From Syntrophaceae bacterium (GTDB lineage: Bacteria > Desulfobacterota > Syntrophia > Syntrophales > Smithellaceae), in contig PLMQ01000055.1 of assembly GCA_003142535.1 (NCBI GenBank), forward strand, positions 1 through 64,000: a stretch of 64,000 nt of DNA. The letters are read 5' to 3'. The position numbers and the translations under genes are program-made. How positions within the stretch are numbered: the stretch's first letter is position 1; each line of letters opens with the position of its first letter. The notes below the pieces were generated by a model. It was given only the letters and a program-made list of their open reading frames with translations. It was not told the DNA's origin and did no database searches. Below, in pieces: positions 8,902 through 18,651 of the stretch.

Positions 8902-10038
8902 GTGAAATTAGTTGGACTGGTTGGTTGGCGCGGCATGGTGGGTTCGGTTTTATTGCATCGGATGCAGGAAGAAGGAGATTTTGCATTTATCGAGCCGGTA
9001 TTCTTTTCGACATCGAATGCGGGCGGTAAGGCACCGGCATTGGCGAAAAACGAAACCACGCTGAAAGACGCCAAAGATATTGATACGCTTAAGAAGTGTG
9101 ACATCATCATTACATGTCAGGGTGGCGACTACACGACGGAGATATTTCCGAAGTTGCTGGAGACCGGCTGGAAAGGCTACTGGATCGATTCGGCATCCAC
9201 GCTGCGCATGAAGGGTGACGCGATCATCATTCTCGATCCGGTCAATTTGAACGTGATCAAAACAGCATTGAGTCGCGGTGTGAAGAATTACATCGGCGGC
9301 AACTGTACCGTTTCGTGCATGTTAATGGGGCTGGGCGGATTGTTTCAGCACGATTTGGTGGATTGGATGACGTCGATGACCTATCAGGCAGCGTCCGGTG
9401 GTGGTGCCAAGCATATGCGTGAGCTACTGACTCAGTTCGGATCGATCAATGCCGAAGTTAAAGAATTGCTGAATGACCCATCCTCCGCCATTCTGGAGAT
9501 CGACCGTAAGGTGCTGGCCAAGCAACATGCTCTGAGTGCTGATGAAACCAAACAATTTGGCGTACCGCTGGGCGGCAACCTGATACCATGGATCGACAAG
9601 GATCTCGGTAACGGCGTTTCGCGTGAAGAGTGGAAGGCCGGCGCCGAAGCCAACAAGATTTTGGGACGAGGCGACGCGTTTGGCAGCGCTGCCAAACCGG
9701 CGATTCCGGTCGATGGCTTGTGTGTGCGAATAGGTGCGATGCGATGCCATTCTCAGGCGTTGACCATCAAACTCAAGAAAGACGTGCCGCTGGATGAAAT
9801 CAACGGCATCATTGCCGACAACAATAAGTGGGTCAAGGTGGTGCCGAACAACCGCGAAGCCTCAATGCATGGACTCACGCCGGCTGCGGTGAGCGGTAGC
9901 CTGACGATCCCGGTCGGACGTCTGCGCAAGATGCAGATGGGGGGTGACTACCTGTCCGCTTTTACGGTTGGCGATCAGTTGCTATGGGGCGCTGCCGAGC
10001 CTTTGCGCCGTATGCTGCGTATCGTGCTGGAAGGCTGA
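8902..10038 (+). CDS. asd: Aspartate-semialdehyde dehydrogenase (long, gammaproteobacterial type)
   Basis: 378 residues from a GTG start preceded by GAGAGGAAAA. It reduces aspartyl phosphate to aspartate semialdehyde for lysine, threonine, methionine and diaminopimelate synthesis. The NADP loop is [17 protein letters not shown] and the catalytic cysteine is in [10 protein letters not shown]. The protein resembles the longer enteric/betaproteobacterial form rather than the roughly 340-residue form. The gene appears more GC-rich than its neighbours (about 58% in 9601-9660) and interrupts the usual comEB-nrdR pairing, suggesting acquisition by transfer. Confidence 0.93.
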   Translation: MKLVGLVGWRGMVGSVLLHRMQEEGDFAFIEPVFFSTSNAGGKAPALAKNETTLKDAKDIDTLKKCDIIITCQGGDYTTEIFPKLLETGWKGYWIDSASTLRMKGDAIIILDPVNLNVIKTALSRGVKNYIGGNCTVSCMLMGLGGLFQHDLVDWMTSMTYQAASGGGAKHMRELLTQFGSINAEVKELLNDPSSAILEIDRKVLAKQHALSADETKQFGVPLGGNLIPWIDKDLGNGVSREEWKAGAEANKILGRGDAFGSAAKPAIPVDGLCVRIGAMRCHSQALTIKLKKDVPLDEINGIIADNNKWVKVVPNNREASMHGLTPAAVSGSLTIPVGRLRKMQMGGDYLSAFTVGDQLLWGAAEPLRRMLRIVLEG

Positions 10039-10057
10039 GAAGAAAGGAAGCGCAATA

Positions 10058-10519
10058 ATGAAATGCCCATTTTGTGCCAACGCGGAAAACAAAGTTATTG
10101 ATTCGCGCATCAGCAAAGACGGCAAAGCCATCCGCCGCCGCCGCGAATGTTTGGGCTGCGCGAGGCGTTTTACCACTTATGAGTATGTTGAAGATATCCT
10201 ACCGATGGTTGTAAAAAAAGACGGTCGCCGCGAACAGTTTGACCGGCAGAAAATATTAAACGGTGTAAAGAAGGCTTGTGAAAAGCGTCCGATCAGCATG
10301 GAGGCTATAGACAAAATAGTCGAAAATGTGGAGCAGGCCTGTCAGGAAATACAAGCCGAAGAAATAACCTCCACGGTTGTCGGCGAAAAGGTGATGAACG
10401 AACTGAGAGGACTAGACGGTGTGGCTTATGTACGGTTCGCCTCCGTTTACCGGCAGTTCCGCGATGTCGGAGAATTTATTTCCGAGTTGAAAGATTTATT
10501 AAGCAAGGATAAAAAATAA
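10058..10519 (+). CDS. nrdR: Transcriptional repressor NrdR
   Basis: 153 residues from the ATG at 10058, preceded by AAGAAAGGAAG; frames upstream belong to asd. The N-terminal zinc ribbon MKCPFC...[17 protein letters not shown] is followed by an ATP-cone (residues 49-139). NrdR senses ATP/dATP and represses ribonucleotide reductase genes by binding NrdR boxes. It is separated from ribE by only 3 nt. Confidence 0.97.
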   Translation: MKCPFCANAENKVIDSRISKDGKAIRRRRECLGCARRFTTYEYVEDILPMVVKKDGRREQFDRQKILNGVKKACEKRPISMEAIDKIVENVEQACQEIQAEEITSTVVGEKVMNELRGLDGVAYVRFASVYRQFRDVGEFISELKDLLSKDKK

Positions 10520-10522
10520 TCC

Positions 10523-11158
10523 ATGTTTACCGGAATTATTCAGGGATCAGGTAAAGTGAAGCGTCTGACAATGAAGGGCGCTGATGCCGTTCTGGAAATT
10601 GAAGCGGGAATTGATTTAACCGATATTTCCATCGGCGATAGTATTGCCGTCAGCGGCGCCTGCCTTACGGTCACGGCTAAAACCCCGACAGCATTCACCA
10701 CCGATGTTTCCGCCGAAACGCTGGCCAAGACCACTTTGCAGCTATTAAAAGCAGGCGACAAAGTAAATCTGGAAAAGTCGCTTAAAGTCGGCGGATTTGT
10801 CGGCGGACATTTTGTTTTAGGGCATGTGGATACAACAGGCAGAATACTATCGAAGACGCAGAAATCAGGATCAATTATTTTTGCCATTGAAATTGGTGAT
10901 GGACTTTCGCGCTATATCGTGGAAAAAGGTTCTATAGCAATTGATGGAGTGAGCCTCACCGTAAACAAGCTTGAAAAAGGGCGGTTTTATGTTAATATAA
11001 TTCCGCATACAGCGGAGAATACAACGCTCCTGCTGAAAAAAGAAGCTGATCTGGTTAATATTGAAACTGATGTTCTGGGAAAATATGTCGAAAAATTATT
11101 GCCAGCCTCGCCGGGAATAGATAAGAATTTCCTGGCGAAGCATGGATTTATGGAATGA
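10523..11158 (+). CDS. ribE: Riboflavin synthase alpha chain
   Basis: 211 residues, with two tandem lumazine-binding barrels. The N-terminus [12 protein letters not shown] and the VSGACLTVT and IDGVSLTVN repeats are diagnostic. It dismutates two 6,7-dimethyl-8-ribityllumazine molecules to riboflavin. It lies in a ribE-ribBA-ribH run; ribD, usually found before ribE, is absent here. Confidence 0.96.
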   Translation: MFTGIIQGSGKVKRLTMKGADAVLEIEAGIDLTDISIGDSIAVSGACLTVTAKTPTAFTTDVSAETLAKTTLQLLKAGDKVNLEKSLKVGGFVGGHFVLGHVDTTGRILSKTQKSGSIIFAIEIGDGLSRYIVEKGSIAIDGVSLTVNKLEKGRFYVNIIPHTAENTTLLLKKEADLVNIETDVLGKYVEKLLPASPGIDKNFLAKHGFME

Positions 11159-11177
11159 TTATAGAATAAGAGAATAT

Positions 11178-12383
11178 ATGGCTAAAAGTACTATCACGGA
11201 AGCAATTGAAGATATTCGCAACGGCAAAATGATTATTCTCGTTGACGACGAAGACCGGGAAAATGAAGGAGACCTTTGTCTGGCAGCGCAATTTGCCACA
11301 CCGCAGTCTATAAATTTTATGGCTATGCACGGCCGTGGTTTGATCTGCCTCACAATGACCGAAGAGATGGCCGACAGGTTGAATCTGAAACCGATGGTGC
11401 AGGAAAACAAGGCGCGTTTCGGTACGGCATTTACCATTTCGATTGAGGCGCGCAATGGTGTGACAACGGGCATATCCGCTGCCGACAGGGCAACAACGAT
11501 TAAGGCCGCAGTGAATCCGCAGGCACGTCCTGATGATATTGTCAGCCCCGGCCATATATTTCCCATCCGCGCCCGTAAGGGTGGCGTTTTGGTGCGCACC
11601 GGCCAAACCGAAGGCTCGGTTGATTTATGCCGTCTGGCCGGGCTTACACCAGCCGGTGTTATCTGCGAGATTATGAAAGATGACGGTACCATGGCGCGTA
11701 TGCCGGATCTGGAATTATTTGCCCGTGAGCATAAACTCAAAATAGTGACGATTGCCGATCTCATTGATTATCGGATGCAAAACGAATCACTGATCAGAAG
11801 AGTGGCCCAAGCCAATATCCCTACCTGCTATGGCGGTGATTTTAAAATCATCGTTTATGAAAATGATGTGGATGATTTACAGCATATCGCGCTGGTCAAA
11901 GGTGAAATCGATCAAAATGATGACGTGCTGGTGCGCGTGCATTCCGAGTGCCTGACCGGTGATGTTTTTGCTTCTGCCAGATGTGATTGCGGTGACCAGC
12001 TGCATTGTGCTATGCAGATGGTCGCGGAAGAAGGAAAAGGCGTTATCGTTTACATGCGGCAGGAAGGCCGCGGTATTGGGCTTGTCAATAAAATAAAGGC
12101 TTATGCACTGCAGGAAGAAGGTCAAGATACGGTTGAGGCCAATATTGCTCTGGGGTTCAAGCCGGATTTAAGGGAGTACGGTATCGGTGCACAGATTCTC
12201 GTTGATCTGGGTGTGCGCAAAATGCGGTTGATGACCAATAACCCAAAGAAAATTGTCGGCCTGCAGGGCTATGAAATAGAAATTACCAAGCGGGTGCCCA
12301 TTGAGATAAACCCTAATGTAAACAACATAACTTACATGAGAACAAAGCAAAAAAAAATGGGGCACTTGTTAAAGAACTTATAA
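11178..12383 (+). CDS. ribBA: Bifunctional DHBP synthase / GTP cyclohydrolase II
   Basis: 401 residues from ATG 11178; the ATG at 11142 lies inside ribE and would add 12 unrelated residues. The N-terminal half is RibB ([14 protein letters not shown] acidic loop) and makes 3,4-dihydroxybutanone phosphate from ribulose 5-phosphate. The C-terminal half is RibA, with the zinc motif [18 protein letters not shown] and the [13 protein letters not shown] loop, and it opens GTP. The fused form supplies both precursors of lumazine. The GRGIGL and zinc motifs are intact, so both activities are expected. Confidence 0.95.
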   Translation: MAKSTITEAIEDIRNGKMIILVDDEDRENEGDLCLAAQFATPQSINFMAMHGRGLICLTMTEEMADRLNLKPMVQENKARFGTAFTISIEARNGVTTGISAADRATTIKAAVNPQARPDDIVSPGHIFPIRARKGGVLVRTGQTEGSVDLCRLAGLTPAGVICEIMKDDGTMARMPDLELFAREHKLKIVTIADLIDYRMQNESLIRRVAQANIPTCYGGDFKIIVYENDVDDLQHIALVKGEIDQNDDVLVRVHSECLTGDVFASARCDCGDQLHCAMQMVAEEGKGVIVYMRQEGRGIGLVNKIKAYALQEEGQDTVEANIALGFKPDLREYGIGAQILVDLGVRKMRLMTNNPKKIVGLQGYEIEITKRVPIEINPNVNNITYMRTKQKKMGHLLKNL

Positions 12384-12445
12384 GGCGCAGGGCAGAAAAT
12401 CTCTGCGCGATATTTTTTAAAAATATAAAAAGGTGGATTAATATC

Positions 12446-12913
12446 ATGGCGAAGATAATCGAAGGGAAAATAGTTGCTAAAGGGATGAAGTTCGGCATTG
12501 TGGCCAGCCGTTTTAATGATTTCATTTGCGGTCGCCTGATTGACGGTGCGATGGATGCATTGACGCGTGCCGGTGCGGAAGACAAAGACATCGCCATTTA
12601 TAAAGTTCCTGGAGCGTTTGAATTGCCGTTGGTGGCTAAAAAGCTGGCGAAAAGCGGCAATTTTGATGCGATTATTTGTCTGGGAGCTGTTATCCGTGGA
12701 GCCACGCCGCATTTTGAATATATCAGCGCCGAAGTGTCCAAGGGCATTGCCAGTGTGGGACTGGAAACAGAAGTCCCGGTAGCCTTCGGTGTGTTGACCA
12801 CAGACACCATTGAACAGGCAATTGAACGTGCCGGGACAAAGTCGGGAAATAAGGGTGCTGATGCGGCGATGTCGGCAATTGAAATGGTGGATTTGTTTAA
12901 AAAGATTCAATGA
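12446..12913 (+). CDS. ribH: 6,7-dimethyl-8-ribityllumazine synthase
   Basis: 155 residues, the usual length. It condenses the RibB product with the ribityl-pyrimidine to lumazine and usually assembles into a 60-mer. Motifs: [31 protein letters not shown] (with the catalytic histidine) and [12 protein letters not shown]. Downstream, 120 nt separate it from nusB. Confidence 0.96.
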   Translation: MAKIIEGKIVAKGMKFGIVASRFNDFICGRLIDGAMDALTRAGAEDKDIAIYKVPGAFELPLVAKKLAKSGNFDAIICLGAVIRGATPHFEYISAEVSKGIASVGLETEVPVAFGVLTTDTIEQAIERAGTKSGNKGADAAMSAIEMVDLFKKIQ

Positions 12914-13033
12914 GACTTGGCTTTTTCAAGGTTTTGCCGCAGGGGAAGCCTTAGTTACACCGGCCATAAGAAGACCAGAGCCAGCTGCCGAATTTGCTTT
13001 TCGGGAAGGTGATGCGGAGATTTGAGGTTTTAA

Positions 13034-13465
13034 ATGCACGCGCGGAGAAAGGCACGGGAAGTTGCCTTACAGGTTCTTTACAGTCTAAATTTTGTCAGCC
13101 TGGATGTGCAAAGGGCTCTGGATCTTTTTTGGGGGAATTTTGCTGCGCCCAAAGAAGCGAAGGAATTTGCCGCATCTTTGGTGGAAGGGACTTGGAGCCA
13201 CAAAAATGAGTTGGATCAGTTGATAGCCGATTGCTCGGATAACTGGTCGCTCAGCCGGATGTCTAAAGTCGATATCAGTGTTTTGCGGTTGGCTGTTTAT
13301 GAGTTTCTTTATTGCCCCGATATTCCGCCTAAAGTAACGTTGAATGAAGCGATTGATCTGGGCAAGATTTTTGGTTCGGAAAATTCCGGATCGTTTATCA
13401 ACGGCATTTTAGATGCCCTTAATTTAAAATTAGAGAAGAAAAATGCGACTAACACTCTCAACTGA
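13034..13465 (+). CDS. nusB: Transcription antitermination protein NusB
   Basis: 143 residues. N-terminal HARRKAREVALQVLYSLNF and C-terminal LRLAVYEFLY...VTLNEAIDLGKIFG match NusB. With NusE it binds BoxA RNA and helps rRNA antitermination. The position after ribH is conserved across many bacteria. The last 23 nt overlap the next gene. Confidence 0.95.
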   Translation: MHARRKAREVALQVLYSLNFVSLDVQRALDLFWGNFAAPKEAKEFAASLVEGTWSHKNELDQLIADCSDNWSLSRMSKVDISVLRLAVYEFLYCPDIPPKVTLNEAIDLGKIFGSENSGSFINGILDALNLKLEKKNATNTLN

Positions 13466-14012
13466 ATCACCCGATGTTCCTAAGCATAAATGCCTGGCCT
13501 TGGGTATTTTTTCCGACGAAAAACCGCCGCGCAGTATTTGCGGTTTTATTGATTGGCGCCTCAATGGGTTTATTTCCGCCGAAATAAAACAGGGGAGGAT
13601 CACCGGCGAATTCATGGAAAAAGTTATTATACCCTTTCCGAGGCGCATCGGTACGGAAATTCTCTTCCTTTTCGGTATGGGCCTGCTTGCAGAATTGAAT
13701 TATGAAAGAATATATGCGTCAGCCGCGCAGATCGTCGGTGCGGTAGATGGTATGCTGCTAAATAAATTTTCTTTTGACCTGCCCGGACAAAATCGCAACG
13801 GCCTTTCCACACCTAATATTGTAGAGGCAATGGTAACCGGTATTTTTGATTATTTGTCCGAAGATGTGCAAAAACTCTCTCTAATGACTTCCTGTATTGT
13901 AACCAATCCGGCCCACGTGAAAGAAGTGACCACCGGCATCAAACAATTCAAAAAAAATGTCAAAGATCTGGGCTCCGTCGATATTTCAGCACTACAAAAT
14001 AGTTTTGCTTGA
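13443..14012 (+). CDS. Peptidase M17 N-terminal-like protein without the peptidase domain
   Basis: 189 residues; the start overlaps the nusB 3' end by 23 nt. Segments such as FPRRIGTEILFLFGMG and the macro-domain-like alternation resemble the N-terminal regulatory domain of leucyl aminopeptidases (M17). The catalytic C-terminal domain with its metal ligands is missing, and no frame downstream encodes it. Stand-alone M17-N proteins near nusB occur in deltaproteobacteria, and their role is unknown. Confidence 0.6.
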   Translation: MRLTLSTESPDVPKHKCLALGIFSDEKPPRSICGFIDWRLNGFISAEIKQGRITGEFMEKVIIPFPRRIGTEILFLFGMGLLAELNYERIYASAAQIVGAVDGMLLNKFSFDLPGQNRNGLSTPNIVEAMVTGIFDYLSEDVQKLSLMTSCIVTNPAHVKEVTTGIKQFKKNVKDLGSVDISALQNSFA

Positions 14013-14090
14013 AAAGTTATTTTCTTTGGAAAATTTGTTGTTCCCCATCTAATGTAACCGGCGCTATTTATCCCTTTTGAGGAATACTGA

Positions 14091-14927
14091 TTATTCCATT
14101 ATAAATTCTCTGACACTCTGGAAAAATTCATCAGGATGCGCAATGAAAGGATTGTGATCGCCTTTGGGCAACATTACAAGGCGGCTGTTGGCAATATTAT
14201 CTTTCATCCACTCGCCTGTTTGCCTTAAATAAAATTGACTTCTTCCCCCATACAAAAGAAGCGCCGGTATATCAATTTTTTTAATGAACGGACGGAAATC
14301 TCTTGCGGTAAAACTTTTCCAGAGATTAATCAGGCCGCGAGCGGCCGCAGGTGTAATAACAGGCATATTGTCCACGGAAAAACGAGATGGTGCTGGGGGA
14401 GGCGCAAGTAATTCTTTATTCAGGAAAAAACAGGCCAGATAAATTAATCCTTTAATGATGTCGGCAGAAAGAGCCCGGATCAGTTCTTCGTTTTTTTCAG
14501 CTGGCCAATTACCGAACATTCCCAGCTTCCACTCTGCGTCCGTCAATAATTTCGGCGATTGATCAATAAACACCATTTTGGAAATTTTGTCTGTCCCATA
14601 TTGGCTTACATATTCAAATAATGTCAGAGCCCCCATGGAATGCCCGGCAACAATTACCGGATGTTTTCCCCTGTATACTTTGGTCAGAAAATGTCTTAAA
14701 TCGCAAGCCAGATCACTGATTGTCGCCTCCTCACTTGCTCCCGTCTTGCCGTGGTTACGGGCATCCCAGAAAACCAAATTGAAGTCACCCATATATTCGC
14801 GGAAAGGAACATAATTTTCCACGCGGCCAACAGCCCAGCCATGCAGCACAATAATCGTATAAGGAAGTTTGCCTGCGTATGATTCATAGTAAATGGGTGT
14901 TTTATCGAAGCTTGTAAAATAGGGCAT
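14091..14927 (-). CDS. Alpha/beta hydrolase
   Basis: 278 residues. The fold is evident from VLHGWAVG (oxyanion region), the nucleophile elbow VAGHSMGAL and the C-terminal histidine in GDHNPFIAHPDEF. At the usual acid position (after strand 6) the sequence is LLYGGRSQFY rather than the common GxxD, so the third triad member is uncertain. No substrate can be assigned. It is convergent with the M17-N gene and follows the peptide-binding lipoprotein gene by 27 nt on the same strand. Confidence 0.8.
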   Translation of the reverse strand: MPYFTSFDKTPIYYESYAGKLPYTIIVLHGWAVGRVENYVPFREYMGDFNLVFWDARNHGKTGASEEATISDLACDLRHFLTKVYRGKHPVIVAGHSMGALTLFEYVSQYGTDKISKMVFIDQSPKLLTDAEWKLGMFGNWPAEKNEELIRALSADIIKGLIYLACFFLNKELLAPPPAPSRFSVDNMPVITPAAARGLINLWKSFTARDFRPFIKKIDIPALLLYGGRSQFYLRQTGEWMKDNIANSRLVMLPKGDHNPFIAHPDEFFQSVREFIME

Positions 14928-14954
14928 AACCGCAATTAACCTTAAATGAATAAA

Positions 14955-16589
14955 TTATTTAACCATTACGAACTTTTGTTCGTCCTTGGGAACGTACCAT
15001 TTAATAAAATTGTAATCCAAACCGATAGGCGCCGGTTCAATGCCGCGGAAACGATTGTTGATGATGATCAATTCATCCGGTACATAGAGGAAAGTATAAG
15101 GCTGCTCCTCGGCCAGTATTTCCTGAAAACGGTCGTAATATTTTTTTCTTTCCCGCTGATTAAAAGTGCTACGTCCCCTCTCCAGCATTTCATCGGCTTC
15201 CAGATTTTTATAAGAAATAAAGTTGAGCTCTTCCGGAGCAGTTTTGCTGGAATGCCAGACATCATAGGCATCGGGGTCGGAAGGAATTGTCCAGCCCATG
15301 ATGACGGCATCGAAGCGCCGTTTGGTAATAAAGTCGTTGACAAATGCCGCCCATTCCAGAATACGGATTTTTACCTTAATACCAACTTCCGCGAGTTGGC
15401 GCTGGATTATTTCCGCGCATTTTTGTCTCGTTTCATTACCCTGATTGGTGACTATTTCAAAAACAAACAGCTTTCCGTCTTTTTCCAGAATTCCATCGCT
15501 GTTTACATTTTGCCAGCCTGCTTCTTTCAGGAGTTCCCGGGCTTTATGCGGGTTGTAGTTATAGATTTTCACATTGCCGTTGTAAGCCCATGTTCCCGGC
15601 TTATACGGGCCGGTTGCCGGTTTGCCCAATCCTAAGAGTACGCCGCTGATGATTTCGTCTTTATTGATGGCGTAAGAAAGCGCCTGCCGCACTCTTTTAT
15701 CGGCGAATAATTGATTTTTTAAATTGTATCCCAGATATGTGTATTTAAAACCGAGAAAGCGGTATTTGTCGAAATTATTTTTAAATAAATTATTTTGGGT
15801 CTGTCGCGTGTATTGCAGCGGCGAAAGATCGGAGTAGTCAATGCCCTGAGCGCGCACCTCTAAAAACATTGTGGCCATATCCGGGATGATGCGGGTAATG
15901 TAGCCGCCGATATACGGTTGCCCTTCAAAATAAGCGGGATTGGCGACAAGGACAATTTTTTGCCCGGCTACCCATTCTTTGAATATGTAAGGACCGGTGC
16001 CGATGGGATGGCGGGATAGCGGGCTTTTGGTTATGTCTTTATCCGCAAGGAGATGTTTGGGAAGAATGGAAGTTCCCCAGCTGATCAGGGCTGGTGCGAA
16101 AGGTTTATCGTAAGTAACGCGGAAGGTATAATCATTCAGTACTTCTGCCTTCTTTACTTTGAGAAAATCACCGGCGTAGGCAGTTGGCGTTTGCGGGTCA
16201 ATAGTTACCTGATAAGTGTAAAGGACATCGGCAGCGGTGAAAGGATATCCGTCATGCCACTTGACACCTCTGCGTAGTTTAAAAGTAATTACCAGACCGT
16301 TTGGGGAAACGCTCCATGATTCAGCCAGATCGCCCACTATAGTCATGTCCTTGTCGTACTTAATTAGTCCGTTGTAAACAAGTCCGGCTATGTCATGGGA
16401 TGGCTTATCTGATGCCAGAAGCGGGATCAGGTTGCTGGCATCACCGATATCACCATGAACGATGATATCTCCGTAAGCCGGTTCTTTCGCTGGTAACTGC
16501 CGGACTTTCTCGACAGCAGGTTTATTCTCGCAGGCAGCAGTTATCAGAGCTGCCAAAGATAAAATAACTAAAATGCGGAATTTATTCAT
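14955..16589 (-). CDS. ABC transporter peptide-binding lipoprotein (DppA/OppA family)
   Basis: 544 residues. A lipoprotein signal (LSLAALITAAC, cysteine 20) anchors it in the membrane. The mature part shows the extracellular solute-binding family 5 pattern: LAESWSVSPNGLVITFKLRRGVKWHDG, then a C-terminal lobe with QRQLAEVGIKVKIR. It would deliver oligopeptides or similar solutes to a permease. No permease or ATPase genes are adjacent, so it is an orphan binding protein. Confidence 0.9.
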   Translation of the reverse strand: MNKFRILVILSLAALITAACENKPAVEKVRQLPAKEPAYGDIIVHGDIGDASNLIPLLASDKPSHDIAGLVYNGLIKYDKDMTIVGDLAESWSVSPNGLVITFKLRRGVKWHDGYPFTAADVLYTYQVTIDPQTPTAYAGDFLKVKKAEVLNDYTFRVTYDKPFAPALISWGTSILPKHLLADKDITKSPLSRHPIGTGPYIFKEWVAGQKIVLVANPAYFEGQPYIGGYITRIIPDMATMFLEVRAQGIDYSDLSPLQYTRQTQNNLFKNNFDKYRFLGFKYTYLGYNLKNQLFADKRVRQALSYAINKDEIISGVLLGLGKPATGPYKPGTWAYNGNVKIYNYNPHKARELLKEAGWQNVNSDGILEKDGKLFVFEIVTNQGNETRQKCAEIIQRQLAEVGIKVKIRILEWAAFVNDFITKRRFDAVIMGWTIPSDPDAYDVWHSSKTAPEELNFISYKNLEADEMLERGRSTFNQRERKKYYDRFQEILAEEQPYTFLYVPDELIIINNRFRGIEPAPIGLDYNFIKWYVPKDEQKFVMVK

Positions 16590-16696
16590 ACAGACAAATT
16601 AGCGCAGCACAATATGCTTTGCAACAATATTTTACATAATATAAATATCACTTTGACCTGCTGTTAATTAAGTTGTAATATCGCTCACCTCAATGA

Positions 16697-18289
16697 ATGC
16701 GAGAAAAGCAGAAGTCTTTTATGGTTGAATTGAAAAACGGAAAATCGCCGCGCGCAAATAGGCGTTCCGAATCTATCAGGATGAAGGCCGCTGGCGGCTG
16801 GGATGTCCTGGTCGACGCTCTGATTAATTTTCGCGGTAACGGTGATGCCAATCAGGCCGCGGCAATTGCGCTTTATGCCATACTTTCAGCGATTCCGCTT
16901 TTTATTCTGACCATTGTCGTTGCCGGATATATTTTCATTTCTTATCCACATATTCAGTCCGATATTATTGAAGCTATCAGGGGTTTTCATCCTTATTTTT
17001 CGGAAAATCTTTTATCACAGCTCGGCCAATTGGAGAGTAAAAGACATTTGTTGGGTTGGGCTGGAGTACTGTTTTTAGTTTGGCTCTCTGCGATGATATT
17101 TAATTCCGTCGAGATGGCGCTCAATATTATTTTCCGCTCCCCCCAAAAACGCAATTATTTTATTTCCAAGCTGCTGGCGTTATCAATGATTCCGTTGGGC
17201 TGGATTGTCGCCGGCGCCAGTATAGGCATCAGTTACATAGTTGCGCTGCTGGTAAAACAACCAGTGGAAACGTCCGGCGGTTCTGTGATTTCCCTTTCCG
17301 GCATGACGGCAATAACGCTGCGCTATCTTGTGCCCTATTTGATTACGGTGCTTTTTTTCAGTCTCGTTTACCGGGTAATCCCCACGGTGAAGATGCGCCT
17401 GTCCGTTGCGATCGCCGGGAGCGCCATTTTCGCCCTGCTTGTCGAAATCGCCAAACAATTTTTCACCTGGTATATAGCGAATCAGGCAAGTTACAATGTG
17501 ATTTTTGGTTCTCTGGAGACTGTCGTTATTCTGGTTGTCTGGACGTTTTACGTGGCCTTGATTTTATTGTTTTGCGCGGAGATCATGTCTTCATATCTGC
17601 GCCGTGATTTACTCTTGCTGGAAAGAGCCATACTTAAACCTCACAAAGGCAGCAGGAAAATAGATGAACGACTTTTTAAAAAATTCGGTCATGTCTATGA
17701 AAAAAACAGCATCATCTTTAATGAAGGCGATAGCGGGCACGAAATGTTTTATATCCTCTCCGGACGGGTTTGTCTGGAGAAAGTTTCCTGTCAGGTAAAA
17801 AAAGTATTGGCCGAAATGGAGGTCGGACAATATTTTGGCGAAATGGCCGCACTTATTGATATTCGCCGCAGCGCCACCGCGCGAGCTTTGGAGGATAGCC
17901 ATCTGGCAGTGATTGATGGCGATACTTTCCGTAATTTGATCAGAGAAAGCCGGGAAGTGGCTATTGCCATGCTGAAAGAATTTTCCCGCCGCTTAAAAAA
18001 TTCCAACATGGCTCTCGATGAATTAACCAACCTGTGGACACGCATGGCTGTTGTGGTTGATTTTATGGATCACGCGCCGGTAAATATTGAAGAGCACTTA
18101 CCAAAACTGGCACTGCTCACAAAGAAAGAGCCAACAGAAATCAGGGAATTAATAAATGAACTTGCTCATCAGGATATATTTATCATCAAGAATGGAATGA
18201 TGGTGGAAGTGGCCAGAGAAAAAATGTGGTCGCTGCTTGATTCGGGGGCGCTCAGTAAGTGTTTTATCGAAGATGCCGACAAACTTTAA
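16697..18289 (+). CDS. YihY/BrkB membrane protein fused to a cyclic-nucleotide-binding domain
   Basis: 530 residues. Residues about 35-310 form a YihY/BrkB-type membrane domain with roughly six helices (starts near DALINFRGNGDANQAAAIALYA; includes FGSLETVVILVVWTFYVALI). Residues about 330-440 form a cNMP-binding domain (INFEGD-like SIIFNEGDSGHEMFYILSGR, then GQYFGEMAALIDIRRSATARA, the phosphate-binding cassette position). The last 90 residues are helical. YihY proteins were once called RNase BN wrongly; their function is unknown, and BrkB contributes to serum resistance in Bordetella. The fusion suggests nucleotide-gated control. ATG at 16697 or 16721 could be the start. Confidence 0.88.
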   Translation: MREKQKSFMVELKNGKSPRANRRSESIRMKAAGGWDVLVDALINFRGNGDANQAAAIALYAILSAIPLFILTIVVAGYIFISYPHIQSDIIEAIRGFHPYFSENLLSQLGQLESKRHLLGWAGVLFLVWLSAMIFNSVEMALNIIFRSPQKRNYFISKLLALSMIPLGWIVAGASIGISYIVALLVKQPVETSGGSVISLSGMTAITLRYLVPYLITVLFFSLVYRVIPTVKMRLSVAIAGSAIFALLVEIAKQFFTWYIANQASYNVIFGSLETVVILVVWTFYVALILLFCAEIMSSYLRRDLLLLERAILKPHKGSRKIDERLFKKFGHVYEKNSIIFNEGDSGHEMFYILSGRVCLEKVSCQVKKVLAEMEVGQYFGEMAALIDIRRSATARALEDSHLAVIDGDTFRNLIRESREVAIAMLKEFSRRLKNSNMALDELTNLWTRMAVVVDFMDHAPVNIEEHLPKLALLTKKEPTEIRELINELAHQDIFIIKNGMMVEVAREKMWSLLDSGALSKCFIEDADKL

Positions 18290-18292
18290 TAC

Positions 18293-18449
18293 CAAGCCGC
18301 CTTTATACGGCTACCTTTGTTGGCGGAGCCTGCCCGGCGCATAACCTGAAGGTCACAAGTGCCGGGGTCGTCAGCTTCCTCAACGTATTTTCATATATGC
18401 CTGCGGAGCCTCCTCCTTGCCGCCGCGGTATCCTGATAAATGCAACTTG
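18293..18449. repeat. MITE-like repeat R1, copy A (with inserted module)
   Basis: About 157 bp, sharing with 25580-25700 the blocks CTTTGTTGGC, GTCGTC(A/G)GCTTCCTCAACG and CTGCGGAGCCTCCTCCTTGC (the last continues with CGCC in both). CAAG...CTTG forms its ends. Relative to the other copy it carries an extra segment in which CCGGC and GCCGG arms enclose GCATAACCTGAAGGTCACAA, a module also found in the structured repeats at 45 and 51 kb. Confidence 0.85.
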
Positions 18450-18651
18450 ATATAGTGTGTGGTTGCAACGCTCAGGATGTTAGGGGAACAAAACGGGTGT
18501 TTCTTCCTGTAAGTGAGTGTTCATAATTTTTCACGTACATGCTTTCTTTCAATCGGAAATAATCAAAAAACTGCTGAACTCTAACTTAACATGTGGTATA
18601 AATATCAGTGATAGGTCATTTTACGATAAGCGAAATTAGTAGGTAAAATAA
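18450..18651. other. Intergenic leader of the nitroreductase gene
   Basis: Together with the repeat just before it, this fills the 362-nt gap between the YihY fusion and the nitroreductase. It is A/T-rich; a TATAAA at about 18597 could be a -10 element, but no good -35 was seen. No gene is recognised. Confidence 0.4.

Noticed and set aside
9944-10057. Extended N-terminus of NrdR
   Set aside because: It lies within asd; NrdR proteins begin MKCPFC and AAGAAAGGAAG precedes that ATG.
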